From: Proteobacteria bacterium CAG:495
GTDB taxonomy: Bacteria > Pseudomonadota > Alphaproteobacteria > RF32 > CAG-239
Direction of reading: 5' to 3'
Assembly: GCA_000432275.1 (NCBI GenBank)
Contig: HF995262.1
Span: forward strand, 1 to 11,148
Length of the DNA: 11,148 nucleotides
Shown piece after piece: positions 1-6,445 of this stretch. Positions within the stretch are counted from its first letter, which is position 1. The number at the start of each line of letters is the position of its first letter. The position numbers and the translations under genes were made by a program. The notes beneath the pieces are model-generated. The model saw only the letters and a program-made list of their open reading frames with translations, made no database searches and was not told the origin of the DNA.

Positions 1-64
1 TTTATTATAACAAAAAATAAAATGAGAGTAAACAATTATTTGTGCGGCATGGACGGAAAAATTT

Positions 65-93
65 TTGACAGCGGCATAATTTGGGATTAAAAG
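65..93 (+). promoter_or_regulatory. candidate sigma-70 promoter of rnhB
   Basis: A perfect -35 hexamer TTGACA (65-70) is followed after 17 nt by TAAAAG (88-93), which matches 4 of 6 bases of the -10 consensus. The predicted start lies about 20 nt before the rnhB start codon. The rest of 1-122 is AT-rich and shows no supportable gene. The weak -10 keeps this tentative. Confidence 0.4.
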
Positions 94-122
94 TATAAAA
101 AACGTTATGAGGGAGAGTATTT

Positions 123-755
123 ATGCCGGATTTTGAAATCGAGAGCAGCATTAACAAAACGGTTGCCGGAATTGACGAGGCGGGACGAGGCCCTTGGGCC
201 GGTCCGGTAGTTGCGGGAGCCGTGATTATCAAAGACCGTCATTTGGATGCATTTTTGCTGGAAGGGCTGGATGATTCCAAAAAGTTGTCGGCAAAAAAGC
301 GTGAGGCCTTATATGAAAAGCTGTTTGAGGCGGAGTCCCGCGGTCAGGTTGTTATCGGCATTGGTCAGGCAAGTGCCGAAGAAATTGATGCGCTTAACAT
401 CTTACAGGCGACTTTTTTGGCAATGCGGCGAGCTGTCGAAGCGCTGAAAGAACAACCGGAAGCGGCAATTATCGACGGTAATCAGAATCCTAAAGGTTTT
501 GTTTGTCCGAGCAGAACCGTGGTTAAAGGCGACGCAAAATCAATGTCGATTTCGGCGGCTTCGATTGTTGCCAAGGTTTATCGTGACCGTCTGATGGCAG
601 AATTGGCGCTGAAATATCCGTTTTATGCCTTTGAAAAAAATGCCGGGTATGGAACCAAAGCGCATATTGAAGGCCTGAAACAGTACGGCATAACGCCCGA
701 ACACCGCAAGTCATATCGTCCCATTCAGGAAATTATGATGCAGAAAGCCGGTTAG
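123..755 (+). CDS. rnhB: ribonuclease HII
   Basis: RNase HII cleaves the RNA strand of RNA/DNA hybrids and starts removal of single ribonucleotides misincorporated in DNA; it is a soluble cytoplasmic enzyme. The 210-residue product has the usual family length and all landmarks: the N-terminal GIDEAGRGPWAGPV block with acidic pair D18/E19, the DDSKKLS motif (50-56), IDGN with D118, KGDAKS with D137, and the SISAASIVAKVYRD helix (142-155). By alignment with E. coli RNase HII from memory, D18, E19, D118 and D137 are the metal-binding catalytic residues. The ATG at 123 is preceded by GAGGGAGAG, a good ribosome-binding site. In many Alphaproteobacteria rnhB lies next to ccrM; here ccrM follows after two intervening unknown genes. 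Confidence 0.97.
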   Translation: MPDFEIESSINKTVAGIDEAGRGPWAGPVVAGAVIIKDRHLDAFLLEGLDDSKKLSAKKREALYEKLFEAESRGQVVIGIGQASAEEIDALNILQATFLAMRRAVEALKEQPEAAIIDGNQNPKGFVCPSRTVVKGDAKSMSISAASIVAKVYRDRLMAELALKYPFYAFEKNAGYGTKAHIEGLKQYGITPEHRKSYRPIQEIMMQKAG

Positions 756-762
756 TCTTGCA

Positions 763-790
763 TTGACAAATGTCCTGTTTTGTCTATAAT
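763..790 (+). promoter_or_regulatory. perfect-consensus sigma-70 promoter
   Basis: TTGACA (763-768) and TATAAT (785-790) are both exact consensus hexamers, separated by 16 nt. The predicted start is near 797, giving a roughly 45-nt AT-rich leader before the ATG at 842. It begins only 8 nt after the rnhB stop, so the two genes that follow should be transcribed independently of rnhB and strongly. Confidence 0.8.
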
Positions 791-841
791 AGTTTAAATT
801 TTCTGAGATTATTTGTTTTTTATAATTAAAATTTACGGATT

Positions 842-1417
842 ATGGGACATCTTAGTTTATCTGAAATTGCGGTACAGTTTGTTAATACGGAACTTATCGC
901 GCGGTGTTATAACCACATTTTTACATGGCGCGGTTATACCGCTCGTTTTCAAGAAGAGGTTGACCAATCGGAAGCTTTGCTGAAGACCTGCCAACCCGGA
1001 GAATGGATGCAGACTTTCAGCCGGCTGCGAAAACGCGGTGATTTGAAAGCGATGCAGGAGTTTTTGAAAGAAGACTTTTTAAGGCATGTTCAATTGATGA
1101 CGAATGCCTGCCGGCAGTTGAGAGAGCGCCGCAAGGTGCTTGACATTTTTGCCTTTAACAAGGCTGTCAATCAGATGCTTTCGCTTTGTTCGTTTTTTTC
1201 TCTGCCGGAGGAAACGCTCAATGCGTTTTATGTTGCGGTGTCAGAGGTGTTGGATTTGTATCCGGACAACGGGTATGATCCCGATGCCGATGATTTTTAT
1301 GAAGAGCGGGTTCTGGACGGAAGCGTTGTTTACGGTGACAGGGAAATCGGTCTGCGTGAAAAGCAAGTGGTTGCCGAACAGAATATGTTAATTAAAAAAA
1401 CTTACATGTATGGGTAA
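842..1417 (+). CDS. hypothetical protein, first gene of a two-gene operon
   Basis: I do not recognise this 191-residue protein. It has no signal peptide, no convincing membrane segment and no catalytic motif I can name. The central part (about residues 55-105) is rich in Lys, Arg, Gln and Leu and looks alpha-helical, including RLRKRGDLKAMQEF and RQLRERRKVLDIFAF. The C-terminal third carries an acidic, tyrosine-rich stretch (YPDNGYDPDADDFYEE, about 144-159). A soluble helical cytoplasmic protein is the most that can be inferred. A perfect sigma-70 promoter lies upstream, but there is no clear Shine-Dalgarno sequence before the ATG at 842. The last 8 bases overlap the start of the next gene (ATGGGTAA), so the two are probably translationally coupled. 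The long open frame, promoter and overlap support a real gene. Confidence 0.75.
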   Translation: MGHLSLSEIAVQFVNTELIARCYNHIFTWRGYTARFQEEVDQSEALLKTCQPGEWMQTFSRLRKRGDLKAMQEFLKEDFLRHVQLMTNACRQLRERRKVLDIFAFNKAVNQMLSLCSFFSLPEETLNAFYVAVSEVLDLYPDNGYDPDADDFYEERVLDGSVVYGDREIGLREKQVVAEQNMLIKKTYMYG

Positions 1418-1907
1418 CGGTTTGTTTGCAGAAAAGCTGCGGGAGTTTCTGGTCTTGGGAAACTTTTGCCGCGAGTGTGACGTGATAGCCCAGTTTGGGG
1501 GCGGAAAATCGGAATGTACGTGGTTTGAACGTTTGGAGGCTTTTTCTCTCTGGGGACGCGAAAGAGAAGCAGGAATTATCCATTGGGGAATTTCCGGCAA
1601 CAGAAAACAGCAGCAGGAATATCTTGAGATAAAGAGAACCTTGCTGGGCGAGCTGGAGGAATTGACGGTAGAGGCCGATAAGGCAGGATGTTTTTATGAG
1701 AACATCCGGTTTTGGCTGGAGGTTTACGTGTTGATTTATGGCAATGCCGCTTCCAATCGCGACGCGCTGCTGCCCTTTATTATCGAGAAGGTGAACGATT
1801 ATGGCGTTTTGAAACGATTGCAGCGAATGTTTGCCGATAATCAAAGCTATGCATCCGAGATTAAAATCGGAGAAAAAATTTCCCGGATGCGCAATGTTCA
1901 TCCGTAA
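1410..1907 (+). CDS. hypothetical protein, second gene of a two-gene operon
   Basis: I do not recognise this 165-residue protein. It is aromatic-rich in its first half (for example CTWFERLEAFSLWGRERE around 36-53). A predicted helical second half includes LGELEELTVEADKAGCFYENIRFWLEVYVLIYG and a basic C-terminus ending KISRMRNVHP. No signal peptide or membrane span is evident. The ATG at 1410 lies inside the last codons of the preceding gene and has no Shine-Dalgarno of its own, so translation by coupling is likely. A rho-independent terminator follows 17 nt after the stop. A 169-residue antisense open frame (1392-1901) covers the same bases, but the plus-strand frame has the promoter, the coupling and the terminator. 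Confidence 0.7.
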   Translation: MGNGLFAEKLREFLVLGNFCRECDVIAQFGGGKSECTWFERLEAFSLWGREREAGIIHWGISGNRKQQQEYLEIKRTLLGELEELTVEADKAGCFYENIRFWLEVYVLIYGNAASNRDALLPFIIEKVNDYGVLKRLQRMFADNQSYASEIKIGEKISRMRNVHP

Positions 1908-1924
1908 GAAAAATTATTTTGCTC

Positions 1925-1968
1925 AAAAAGCCGCGGTACTTCAAAGTGCTACGGCTTTTTGCTTTTTT
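1925..1968 (+). terminator. rho-independent terminator after the unknown operon
   Basis: An outer 9-bp perfect stem pairs AAAAAGCCG (1925-1933) with CGGCTTTTT (1952-1960). An imperfect inner stem (GGTACTT with AAGTGCT, two G-U pairs) extends it. It is followed by GCTTTTTT. It separates the unknown operon from ccrM. Confidence 0.85.
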
Positions 1969-1982
1969 GAGGCGGAATTTTT

Positions 1983-2023
1983 GAATCTTGTTAATAAATT
2001 TATAACCAAATATCTACCATACT
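1983..2023 (+). promoter_or_regulatory. putative ccrM promoter: GANTC site, CtrA-like box, -10
   Basis: Upstream of ccrM lie GAATC (1983-1987), a target of the enzyme itself, and TTAA-N7-ATAAC (1991-2006), one base off the CtrA box TTAA-N7-TTAA. A CATACT hexamer (2018-2023) about 12 nt further on could be the -10. CtrA boxes overlapping the -35 region control ccrM in Caulobacter (established knowledge). That the same holds here is inference from this resemblance. Confidence 0.45.
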
Positions 2024-2053
2024 AGGCCTATTGAATTTTACTCTTGCAATTTT

Positions 2054-3163
2054 ATGGTTGATGATATGAGCAGAATGCAGACAAAGAAAGTGCTTAATAC
2101 GATTATTAACGATGATTGTATTAAAGTGATGAACCAGATGGAAGAAAATTCGGTTGATCTGATTTTTGCCGATCCTCCGTATAATCTGCAGTTGGGCGAT
2201 GCATTGACCCGTCCGGACAACAGCAATGTTTCCGGCGTTTATGAAGAGTGGGACAGTTTTGAAAGCCTGGCCGCTTATGACGAATATACCCGCAAATGGA
2301 TGGCTGCGGCCCGCCGTATTTTGAAAGACGACGGCGCTATCTGGGTTATCGGCTCCTATCATAATATTTTCCGCGTCGGCTATATTTTGCAGGATTTGGG
2401 TTTCTGGATATTAAACGACATTATCTGGAACAAGACCAATCCGATGCCGAACTTTAAGGGAACTCGCTTTACCAATGCTCATGAAACCCTGATTTGGGCC
2501 TGCAAAAATCCCAATTCCAAATATACTTTCAATTATGAGGCGATGAAAGCCCTTAATGAAGATACCCAGATGCGCAGCGACTGGTCTATTCCGTTGTGCA
2601 CAGGCAAAGAGCGCCTTAAGGCGGACAACGGCGAAAAGCTGCATCCGACCCAGAAACCGGAAGGTTTGCTTTATCGGGTGATTATGGCTTCAACCAAAGT
2701 CGGCGACGTTATTGTGGATCCGTTTTTCGGAACTGGTACGACCGGAGCCGTGGCTAAGAAGCTGGGACGCAATTTTATCGGTATTGAAAAAGACGCTTCT
2801 TACGTTGCGGGTGCACAAGCCCGGATTGACGCGGTGGAAGTGGTCGGCAATGAGATTTGTCTGGAATACAGTTCTAAAAAGCGCCAGCCGCGTATTCCTT
2901 TCGGCAATGTTGTCGAGCGCGGTTTGCTGGCTCCGGGAGACATCCTTTATGACGCCGGACGCAAACATTGCGCCGTGGTTCGTTCCGACGGAACGGTTAA
3001 GAGCGAGTTGATGGAAGGGTCAATCCATCAGGTCGGTGCGGCTGCCCAGAATACCTCTGCCTGCAACGGGTGGGTGTATTGGCATTTTGAGAACGAGAAA
3101 AAAGAGCTGGTCAGCATAGACGAGCTGAGGACTCAGGTTCGGATTGAGCTTTACGGCGAATAA
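2054..3163 (+). CDS. ccrM: CcrM-type adenine-N6 DNA methyltransferase (GANTC)
   Basis: CcrM methylates adenine in GANTC and, in Alphaproteobacteria, couples DNA methylation state to replication and cell-cycle transcription. The 369-residue product is closely similar throughout to the Caulobacter enzyme as I remember it. It has the catalytic DPPY motif (40-43) in FADPPYNLQLG, the IWVIGSYHNIFRVG block (96-109), PMPNFKGTRF, the HPTQKP motif (197-202), and the SAM-binding DPFFGTGTTG (222-231). That motif order is the beta class. The C-terminal portion (about 277-365, ending in the ACNGWVYWHF region) is the RAMA-type domain needed for DNA recognition in CcrM. In-frame ATGs occur at 2054, 2066 and 2075, and none has a strong Shine-Dalgarno. 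The start at 2075 best matches the length of Caulobacter CcrM, so the first seven residues are uncertain. No recognisable restriction gene is adjacent, which fits an orphan regulatory methyltransferase. Confidence 0.98.
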   Translation: MVDDMSRMQTKKVLNTIINDDCIKVMNQMEENSVDLIFADPPYNLQLGDALTRPDNSNVSGVYEEWDSFESLAAYDEYTRKWMAAARRILKDDGAIWVIGSYHNIFRVGYILQDLGFWILNDIIWNKTNPMPNFKGTRFTNAHETLIWACKNPNSKYTFNYEAMKALNEDTQMRSDWSIPLCTGKERLKADNGEKLHPTQKPEGLLYRVIMASTKVGDVIVDPFFGTGTTGAVAKKLGRNFIGIEKDASYVAGAQARIDAVEVVGNEICLEYSSKKRQPRIPFGNVVERGLLAPGDILYDAGRKHCAVVRSDGTVKSELMEGSIHQVGAAAQNTSACNGWVYWHFENEKKELVSIDELRTQVRIELYGE

Positions 3164-3273
3164 GTTCCGTTTGGTTTTCGTTTTGCCAAAGATGCGGCGA
3201 GGGCGCGTTTTCGTACAGTTGTCGTCTCCGGCATCTAATCTTCAATAAAAATTTCTTCCGGCTGAAAAAAATA

Positions 3274-3302
3274 TTGTATCGGCGCCGTTTATGGGTTATA
3301 TT
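3274..3302 (+). promoter_or_regulatory. candidate promoter of the ppx-rlmE operon
   Basis: TTGTAT (3274-3279) is followed after 17 nt by TATATT (3297-3302), a 5-of-6 match to the -10. The start would be near 3309, about 35 nt before the first Ppx/GppA gene. The -35 matches only 3 of 6. The rest of the 181-nt gap (3164-3344) shows no convincing gene or strong terminator. Confidence 0.4.
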
Positions 3303-3344
3303 CGCTGCAATTAGAATATTTTTAGAGCAGATTGAATAAAATAA

Positions 3345-4484
3345 ATGCAAAAATGGCATCAAAAAGTAAAAAGCAAGCCGCCGGCTAAATTATCACAGCC
3401 ATCTGCCCAACAAAGCCAGGCTCCGAATTATGCCGCTATTGACTTAGGCACCAATTCCTGCCGGTTGGTTATTGCGACTCCGACCCCGACGTCTTTCAGA
3501 ATTGTTGAGACTTTTTCGAAGATTACCCGTCTGGGGGAAGGTATTATAAACAACAACGAACTTTCGCGTGCAGCGGTCAAACGTACCGTCGGCGCGCTTA
3601 AGGTATGTTCCGGGGTGTTGGCCGAGTATGCTCCGATTGTGAAGTCTCGCTATGTGGCGACGGCGGCCTGCCGGCGGGCGGTTAACTGTCAGCAGTTTCT
3701 TGATTTGGTGAAAAAAGAAACCGGTCTTAATATTGAAATCATTTCTTCCAAAGAAGAATCCCGTTTGGCGGTTGTCGGCTGTATTCCGTTGCTGAGCCGT
3801 AACATCAAGCGGGCGCTGGTGTTTGACATCGGCGGCGGTTCTACGGAAATTTCTCTGGCACGGACGACCAACAGCGGCAATACTTTTATTGAGGGCTTTG
3901 TCTCGCTTCCTTATGGGGTGGTTACGATTTCCGAAGCTTTTCCCCAGCAGGAAATGACGGATTTGGCTTATGACACGATTATCGAGCGGACGCATAAGAT
4001 ATTGGCTGACTTTGAGAACAAGTATAAAATTCGGGAAGCGATTGCCAATCAGGAGATTCAGGTTATCGGTACTTCCGGCACCGTAACGGTTTTGGGCGCC
4101 GTTCATTTGAACCTGCCGCGTTACAACCGCTCGGCGGTAGACGGCATTTCGATTACCAAGCAGGATATTGACCGGGCAATTGCCAAAATTAAACGTTTGG
4201 GCGACGAGGGGCGTAAGAAGCACCCCTGTATCGGCGTGCAGAAAGCCGATTTGACCATGGCCGGCTGCGCCATTATCGAAGCGCTGTGTTCGTTTTGGCC
4301 GATAGCGGAGATTACGGTGGCGGACCGGGGTATTCGCGAGGGTATTCTGCTGGATATGATGCATTCGACCAAGAAACCTTTTCGCAGAAAAAAACGCAAG
4401 AATCGCCATCCTTTTAACCGTAACCGCAGCGCGGTACACAACAGTTTTAACAATGAGCAGATAAAAGGGGCAGCAAATGAGTAG
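3345..4484 (+). CDS. ppx: Ppx/GppA phosphatase family protein, canonical copy
   Basis: This family (ASKHA fold) hydrolyses inorganic polyphosphate and/or pppGpp and so takes part in stress and stringent-response signalling in the cytoplasm. The signature phosphate-binding motifs are intact: DLGTNSCRL (33-41), KEESRL with an acidic pair (137-138) at the place of the catalytic Glu, DIGGGSTE (161-168), GTSGT (242-246), and VADRGIREGIL (325-335). At 379 residues it covers the two-domain core and lacks the long C-terminal HD extension of the 500-residue enterobacterial enzymes. Residues 1-28 are a polar, Lys/Gln/Ser-rich extension before the fold. Residues 343-361 form a strongly basic tail (KKPFRRKKRKNRH). 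No Shine-Dalgarno precedes the ATG at 3345. The stop overlaps the next gene by 8 bases (ATGAGTAG). Whether the substrate is polyphosphate or pppGpp cannot be decided from sequence. Confidence 0.93.
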   Translation: MQKWHQKVKSKPPAKLSQPSAQQSQAPNYAAIDLGTNSCRLVIATPTPTSFRIVETFSKITRLGEGIINNNELSRAAVKRTVGALKVCSGVLAEYAPIVKSRYVATAACRRAVNCQQFLDLVKKETGLNIEIISSKEESRLAVVGCIPLLSRNIKRALVFDIGGGSTEISLARTTNSGNTFIEGFVSLPYGVVTISEAFPQQEMTDLAYDTIIERTHKILADFENKYKIREAIANQEIQVIGTSGTVTVLGAVHLNLPRYNRSAVDGISITKQDIDRAIAKIKRLGDEGRKKHPCIGVQKADLTMAGCAIIEALCSFWPIAEITVADRGIREGILLDMMHSTKKPFRRKKRKNRHPFNRNRSAVHNSFNNEQIKGAANE

Positions 4485-5427
4485 CGATAAATGTTACGCC
4501 GCAATTGATCTGGGCACCAACTCCTGCCGATTGTTAATTTGCAATCAGGACGGAAAGGAACTCTGCAAGGAGACGGTGTCTACCCGCCTGGGGGAAGGGA
4601 TGTATAAGAACATGGCGTTTACGTCCGAAGCGATTGAACGCGGGGTTAAGTGTTTTTATGATTTTAAGCAGATTATGGACCGTTACAATATCGTCAAATG
4701 CCGGGCGATTGCCACGGCCAGCTGCCGGATGGCGGCAAACGGCGAAGAGTTTATCCGCAAAGTTTACGGGGAGTCGATGATTCGGCTGGAGGTGATTGAC
4801 GCTTATGAGGAGGCCCGGTTAAATCTCAAAGGGGCACTCAGCCATGTTCAGGGAAAAACGAAATATGTGGTTTTGTTTGACATGGGCGGCGGTTCTACTG
4901 AAATAACCCTGGCAACCAACACGTCCAATCCGCAGATTTTGCATACGGTTTCTATTCCGTGGGGAGCGCGTAATTCTTCAGAAGCTTTTGAACTGGTGGA
5001 ATATACGCCGGAAAATGCCGGTAAACTGGCACGGGAAATCAAGTCTTACGTTGACGCTTTTGTCCGCAATTCGGCATTGGACAATTATCATGAGGAAATT
5101 TGCTGGGTGGCAACCTCAAGCATGGCGTTGCGTTTAATCTCGATGATAAATGATTTTGGAATGTATGACCGTGATAAGGCCGACGGTTTGGTTATGAGCA
5201 AGGAGGAAATGGACGAGGCAATCGGCCGCGTTCTTGCCATGAGCCGGGCAGAGATGGCCGACAACCCTTATATCGGCGACAAACGTTCTTATATTTTTAT
5301 TGCCGGCTGCATTATTTATAAAACGATTTGCGACGGATTACGGCTTGACAAAGTGGTCGCTTCGTTGAAAACGGCCAAAGACGGCATTGTGGCAGAGTTG
5401 ATTGAAGGTGACATTAAAAATGGGTAA
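4477..5427 (+). CDS. second Ppx/GppA family protein, divergent paralogue
   Basis: A 316-residue member of the same ASKHA phosphatase family directly follows the first copy. It retains DLGTNSCRL (11-19), the acidic pair in YEEARL (111-112) and DMGGGSTE (135-142). Two motifs are changed. The GTSGT loop seen in its neighbour is replaced by ATSSM (212-216), and the C-terminal DRGIREG is replaced by LKTAKDG (297-303). The active-site chemistry may survive, but nucleotide or polyphosphate binding is probably altered. It also lacks the N-terminal extension and basic tail of the first copy. Translation starts at the ATG at 4477, preceded by AAAGGGGCAG, a good Shine-Dalgarno inside the upstream gene. 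Its stop overlaps rlmE by 8 bases. The tight packing argues for coordinated synthesis, perhaps of a heteromeric pair (inference). Confidence 0.88.
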   Translation: MSSDKCYAAIDLGTNSCRLLICNQDGKELCKETVSTRLGEGMYKNMAFTSEAIERGVKCFYDFKQIMDRYNIVKCRAIATASCRMAANGEEFIRKVYGESMIRLEVIDAYEEARLNLKGALSHVQGKTKYVVLFDMGGGSTEITLATNTSNPQILHTVSIPWGARNSSEAFELVEYTPENAGKLAREIKSYVDAFVRNSALDNYHEEICWVATSSMALRLISMINDFGMYDRDKADGLVMSKEEMDEAIGRVLAMSRAEMADNPYIGDKRSYIFIAGCIIYKTICDGLRLDKVVASLKTAKDGIVAELIEGDIKNG

Positions 5428-6130
5428 ACTGACAAAATCGGCCAAAGAGATTACCGGGCGCCATAATCTTACGGTACGGGTCAAGACGGCCAAGTTTAAA
5501 AAGAAGTCTTCCAACCAGTGGCTGGCCCGCCAGTTAAACGATCCTTACGTGGCGGAGTCCAAACGCCAGGGGTATCGTTCGCGTGCTGCCTTTAAGCTGA
5601 TTCAGCTGGACGAAAAATACAAGTTTTTAGGCAAAGGCAAAACGATTGTGGATTTGGGTTGTGCTCCCGGCGGATGGACGCAGGTGGCGGTTCAGCGCAA
5701 CAAAGGAACCGGACAGGTTGTCGGCATTGACATATTGGAAACCGAGCCGGTTGCCGGAGCGACAATCATTCGCCAGGATTTTACCGAACCTGATGCGGCA
5801 GACAAACTTAAAGCTTTGCTGAAAGGCGAGGCGGACATTGTTATGAGCGATATGGCGGCCAATACGACGGGCCATCAGCAGACCGATCATCTTCGTACCA
5901 TTAATCTGGTGGAGCTGGGATATGAGTTTGCCAAAGAAGTTTTGGCTCCGGGCGGAATTTTTATTGCCAAGGTTTTTCAGGGTGGCGCCGAGGGGACGTT
6001 GCTGGCCGACGTTAAAAAGAATTTTGCCAAAGTCGGGCATTTTAAGCCGGATGCCAGCCGGAAAGAATCGCCGGAGACTTATCTGGTGGCTCAGGGATAT
6101 CGGGGCAAGAGCAATTCTTCCGACAATTAA
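5420..6130 (+). CDS. rlmE: 23S rRNA (uridine-2'-O-)-methyltransferase RlmE (FtsJ/RrmJ)
   Basis: RlmE methylates the 2'-O of U2552 (E. coli numbering) in the A loop of 23S rRNA at a late step of 50S assembly, using SAM. The 236-residue product shows SRAAFKL (54-60), the SAM motif DLGCAPGGW (78-86), SDMA (143-146), AKVFQGG (183-189) and SPETYLVA (217-224). These place the K-D-K-E tetrad at K59, D144, K184 and E219. A basic N-terminal extension of about 30 residues makes it longer than the 209-residue E. coli protein; this is usual in Alphaproteobacteria. I chose the ATG at 5420: it has AAGGTG 9 nt upstream and overlaps the preceding stop by 8 bases. An in-frame TTG at 5402 is less likely. A Ppx/GppA gene followed by rlmE is a familiar alphaproteobacterial arrangement. 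Confidence 0.97.
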   Translation: MGKLTKSAKEITGRHNLTVRVKTAKFKKKSSNQWLARQLNDPYVAESKRQGYRSRAAFKLIQLDEKYKFLGKGKTIVDLGCAPGGWTQVAVQRNKGTGQVVGIDILETEPVAGATIIRQDFTEPDAADKLKALLKGEADIVMSDMAANTTGHQQTDHLRTINLVELGYEFAKEVLAPGGIFIAKVFQGGAEGTLLADVKKNFAKVGHFKPDASRKESPETYLVAQGYRGKSNSSDN

Positions 6131-6168
6131 GATGCGTTTGGGCCGGTACGGCAAGGGGGGATTGGCTT

Positions 6169-6380
6169 ATGATAGAGGCAGGGCAGGTTTATCGCCACTA
6201 CAAAGGGCATATCTACCGTGTTGTCGGTGTTGCCAAACATTCCGAAACTTTGGAGACGCCGGTGGTTTATTCCCGGACGGAGAACCTGATTTATGGGTAC
6301 GGCCGGCGGTTATGTTTGCAGAAACTCTCGCGGACGGAAGACCGCGTTTTGAATTGTTGCAGGAATCCGATTTAAAATAA
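6169..6380 (+). pseudogene. DUF1653 family gene with a broken reading frame
   Basis: DUF1653 proteins are small (about 65-75 residues) and of unknown function. The first part of the family sequence, GQVYRHYKGHIYRVVGVAKHSETLE then VVY, reads from the ATG at 6169 in one frame. The second part, LWVRPAVMFAETL through FELLQESDL, reads one base back (-1 frame) and ends at the TAA at 6378-6380. The switch falls around 6270-6290. A single missing base there would restore one protein of about 70 residues. Left as it is, the first frame stops at 6375 after 68 residues with an unrelated tail. AAGGGGGG lies 8 nt before the ATG, 38 nt after rlmE, so the gene is set up to be translated as the last member of the operon. 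I see no slippery heptamer in the right phase. A recent mutation or a sequence error is therefore more likely than programmed frameshifting. Confidence 0.85.
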
Positions 6381-6383
6381 AAT

Positions 6384-6412
6384 TTGACTTTTCTCTTAGT
6401 TCTCCATAGTAT
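6384..6412 (+). promoter_or_regulatory. candidate sigma-70 promoter of the 6446 gene
   Basis: TTGACT (6384-6389, 5 of 6) and TAGTAT (6407-6412, 4 of 6) are separated by 17 nt. The start would be near 6419, about 27 nt before the ATG at 6446. It begins immediately after the DUF1653 stop, and no terminator is visible between the two genes. Confidence 0.55.
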
Positions 6413-6445
6413 GCGTTCATCAAAAAACAATTATTAACTCGTACT

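Noticed and set aside
1392..1901. 169-codon minus-strand open frame opposite the second unknown gene
   Set aside because: The plus-strand frame is coupled to an upstream gene and followed by a fitting terminator. The minus frame has no promoter or ribosome-binding site that I could find.
3168..3196. Possible terminator after ccrM (TTTGG and CCAAA arms)
   Set aside because: The stem is only 5 bp, the loop is long, and there is no T-run after it.
3111..3362. 83-codon minus-strand frame over the ccrM-ppx gap
   Set aside because: It overlaps the ccrM end and the ppx start, is Arg/Lys/Ser-rich without known features, and has no convincing ribosome-binding site.
3444..4439. 331-codon open frame on the minus strand opposite the first Ppx/GppA gene
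   Set aside because: The opposite strand encodes an unmistakable Ppx/GppA protein with all motifs. The antisense product is Arg/Asn-rich without recognisable domains, a typical shadow frame.
6255..6300. Programmed -1 frameshift in DUF1653
   Set aside because: No X-XXY-YYZ slippery heptamer in the right phase and no clear downstream stem or pseudoknot were found. A simple one-base loss explains the data.
5922..6380. 152-codon plus-strand frame running from inside rlmE through the DUF1653 region
   Set aside because: Its first half is rlmE read out of frame. Only the last 30 or so codons are meaningful, as the displaced second half of DUF1653.
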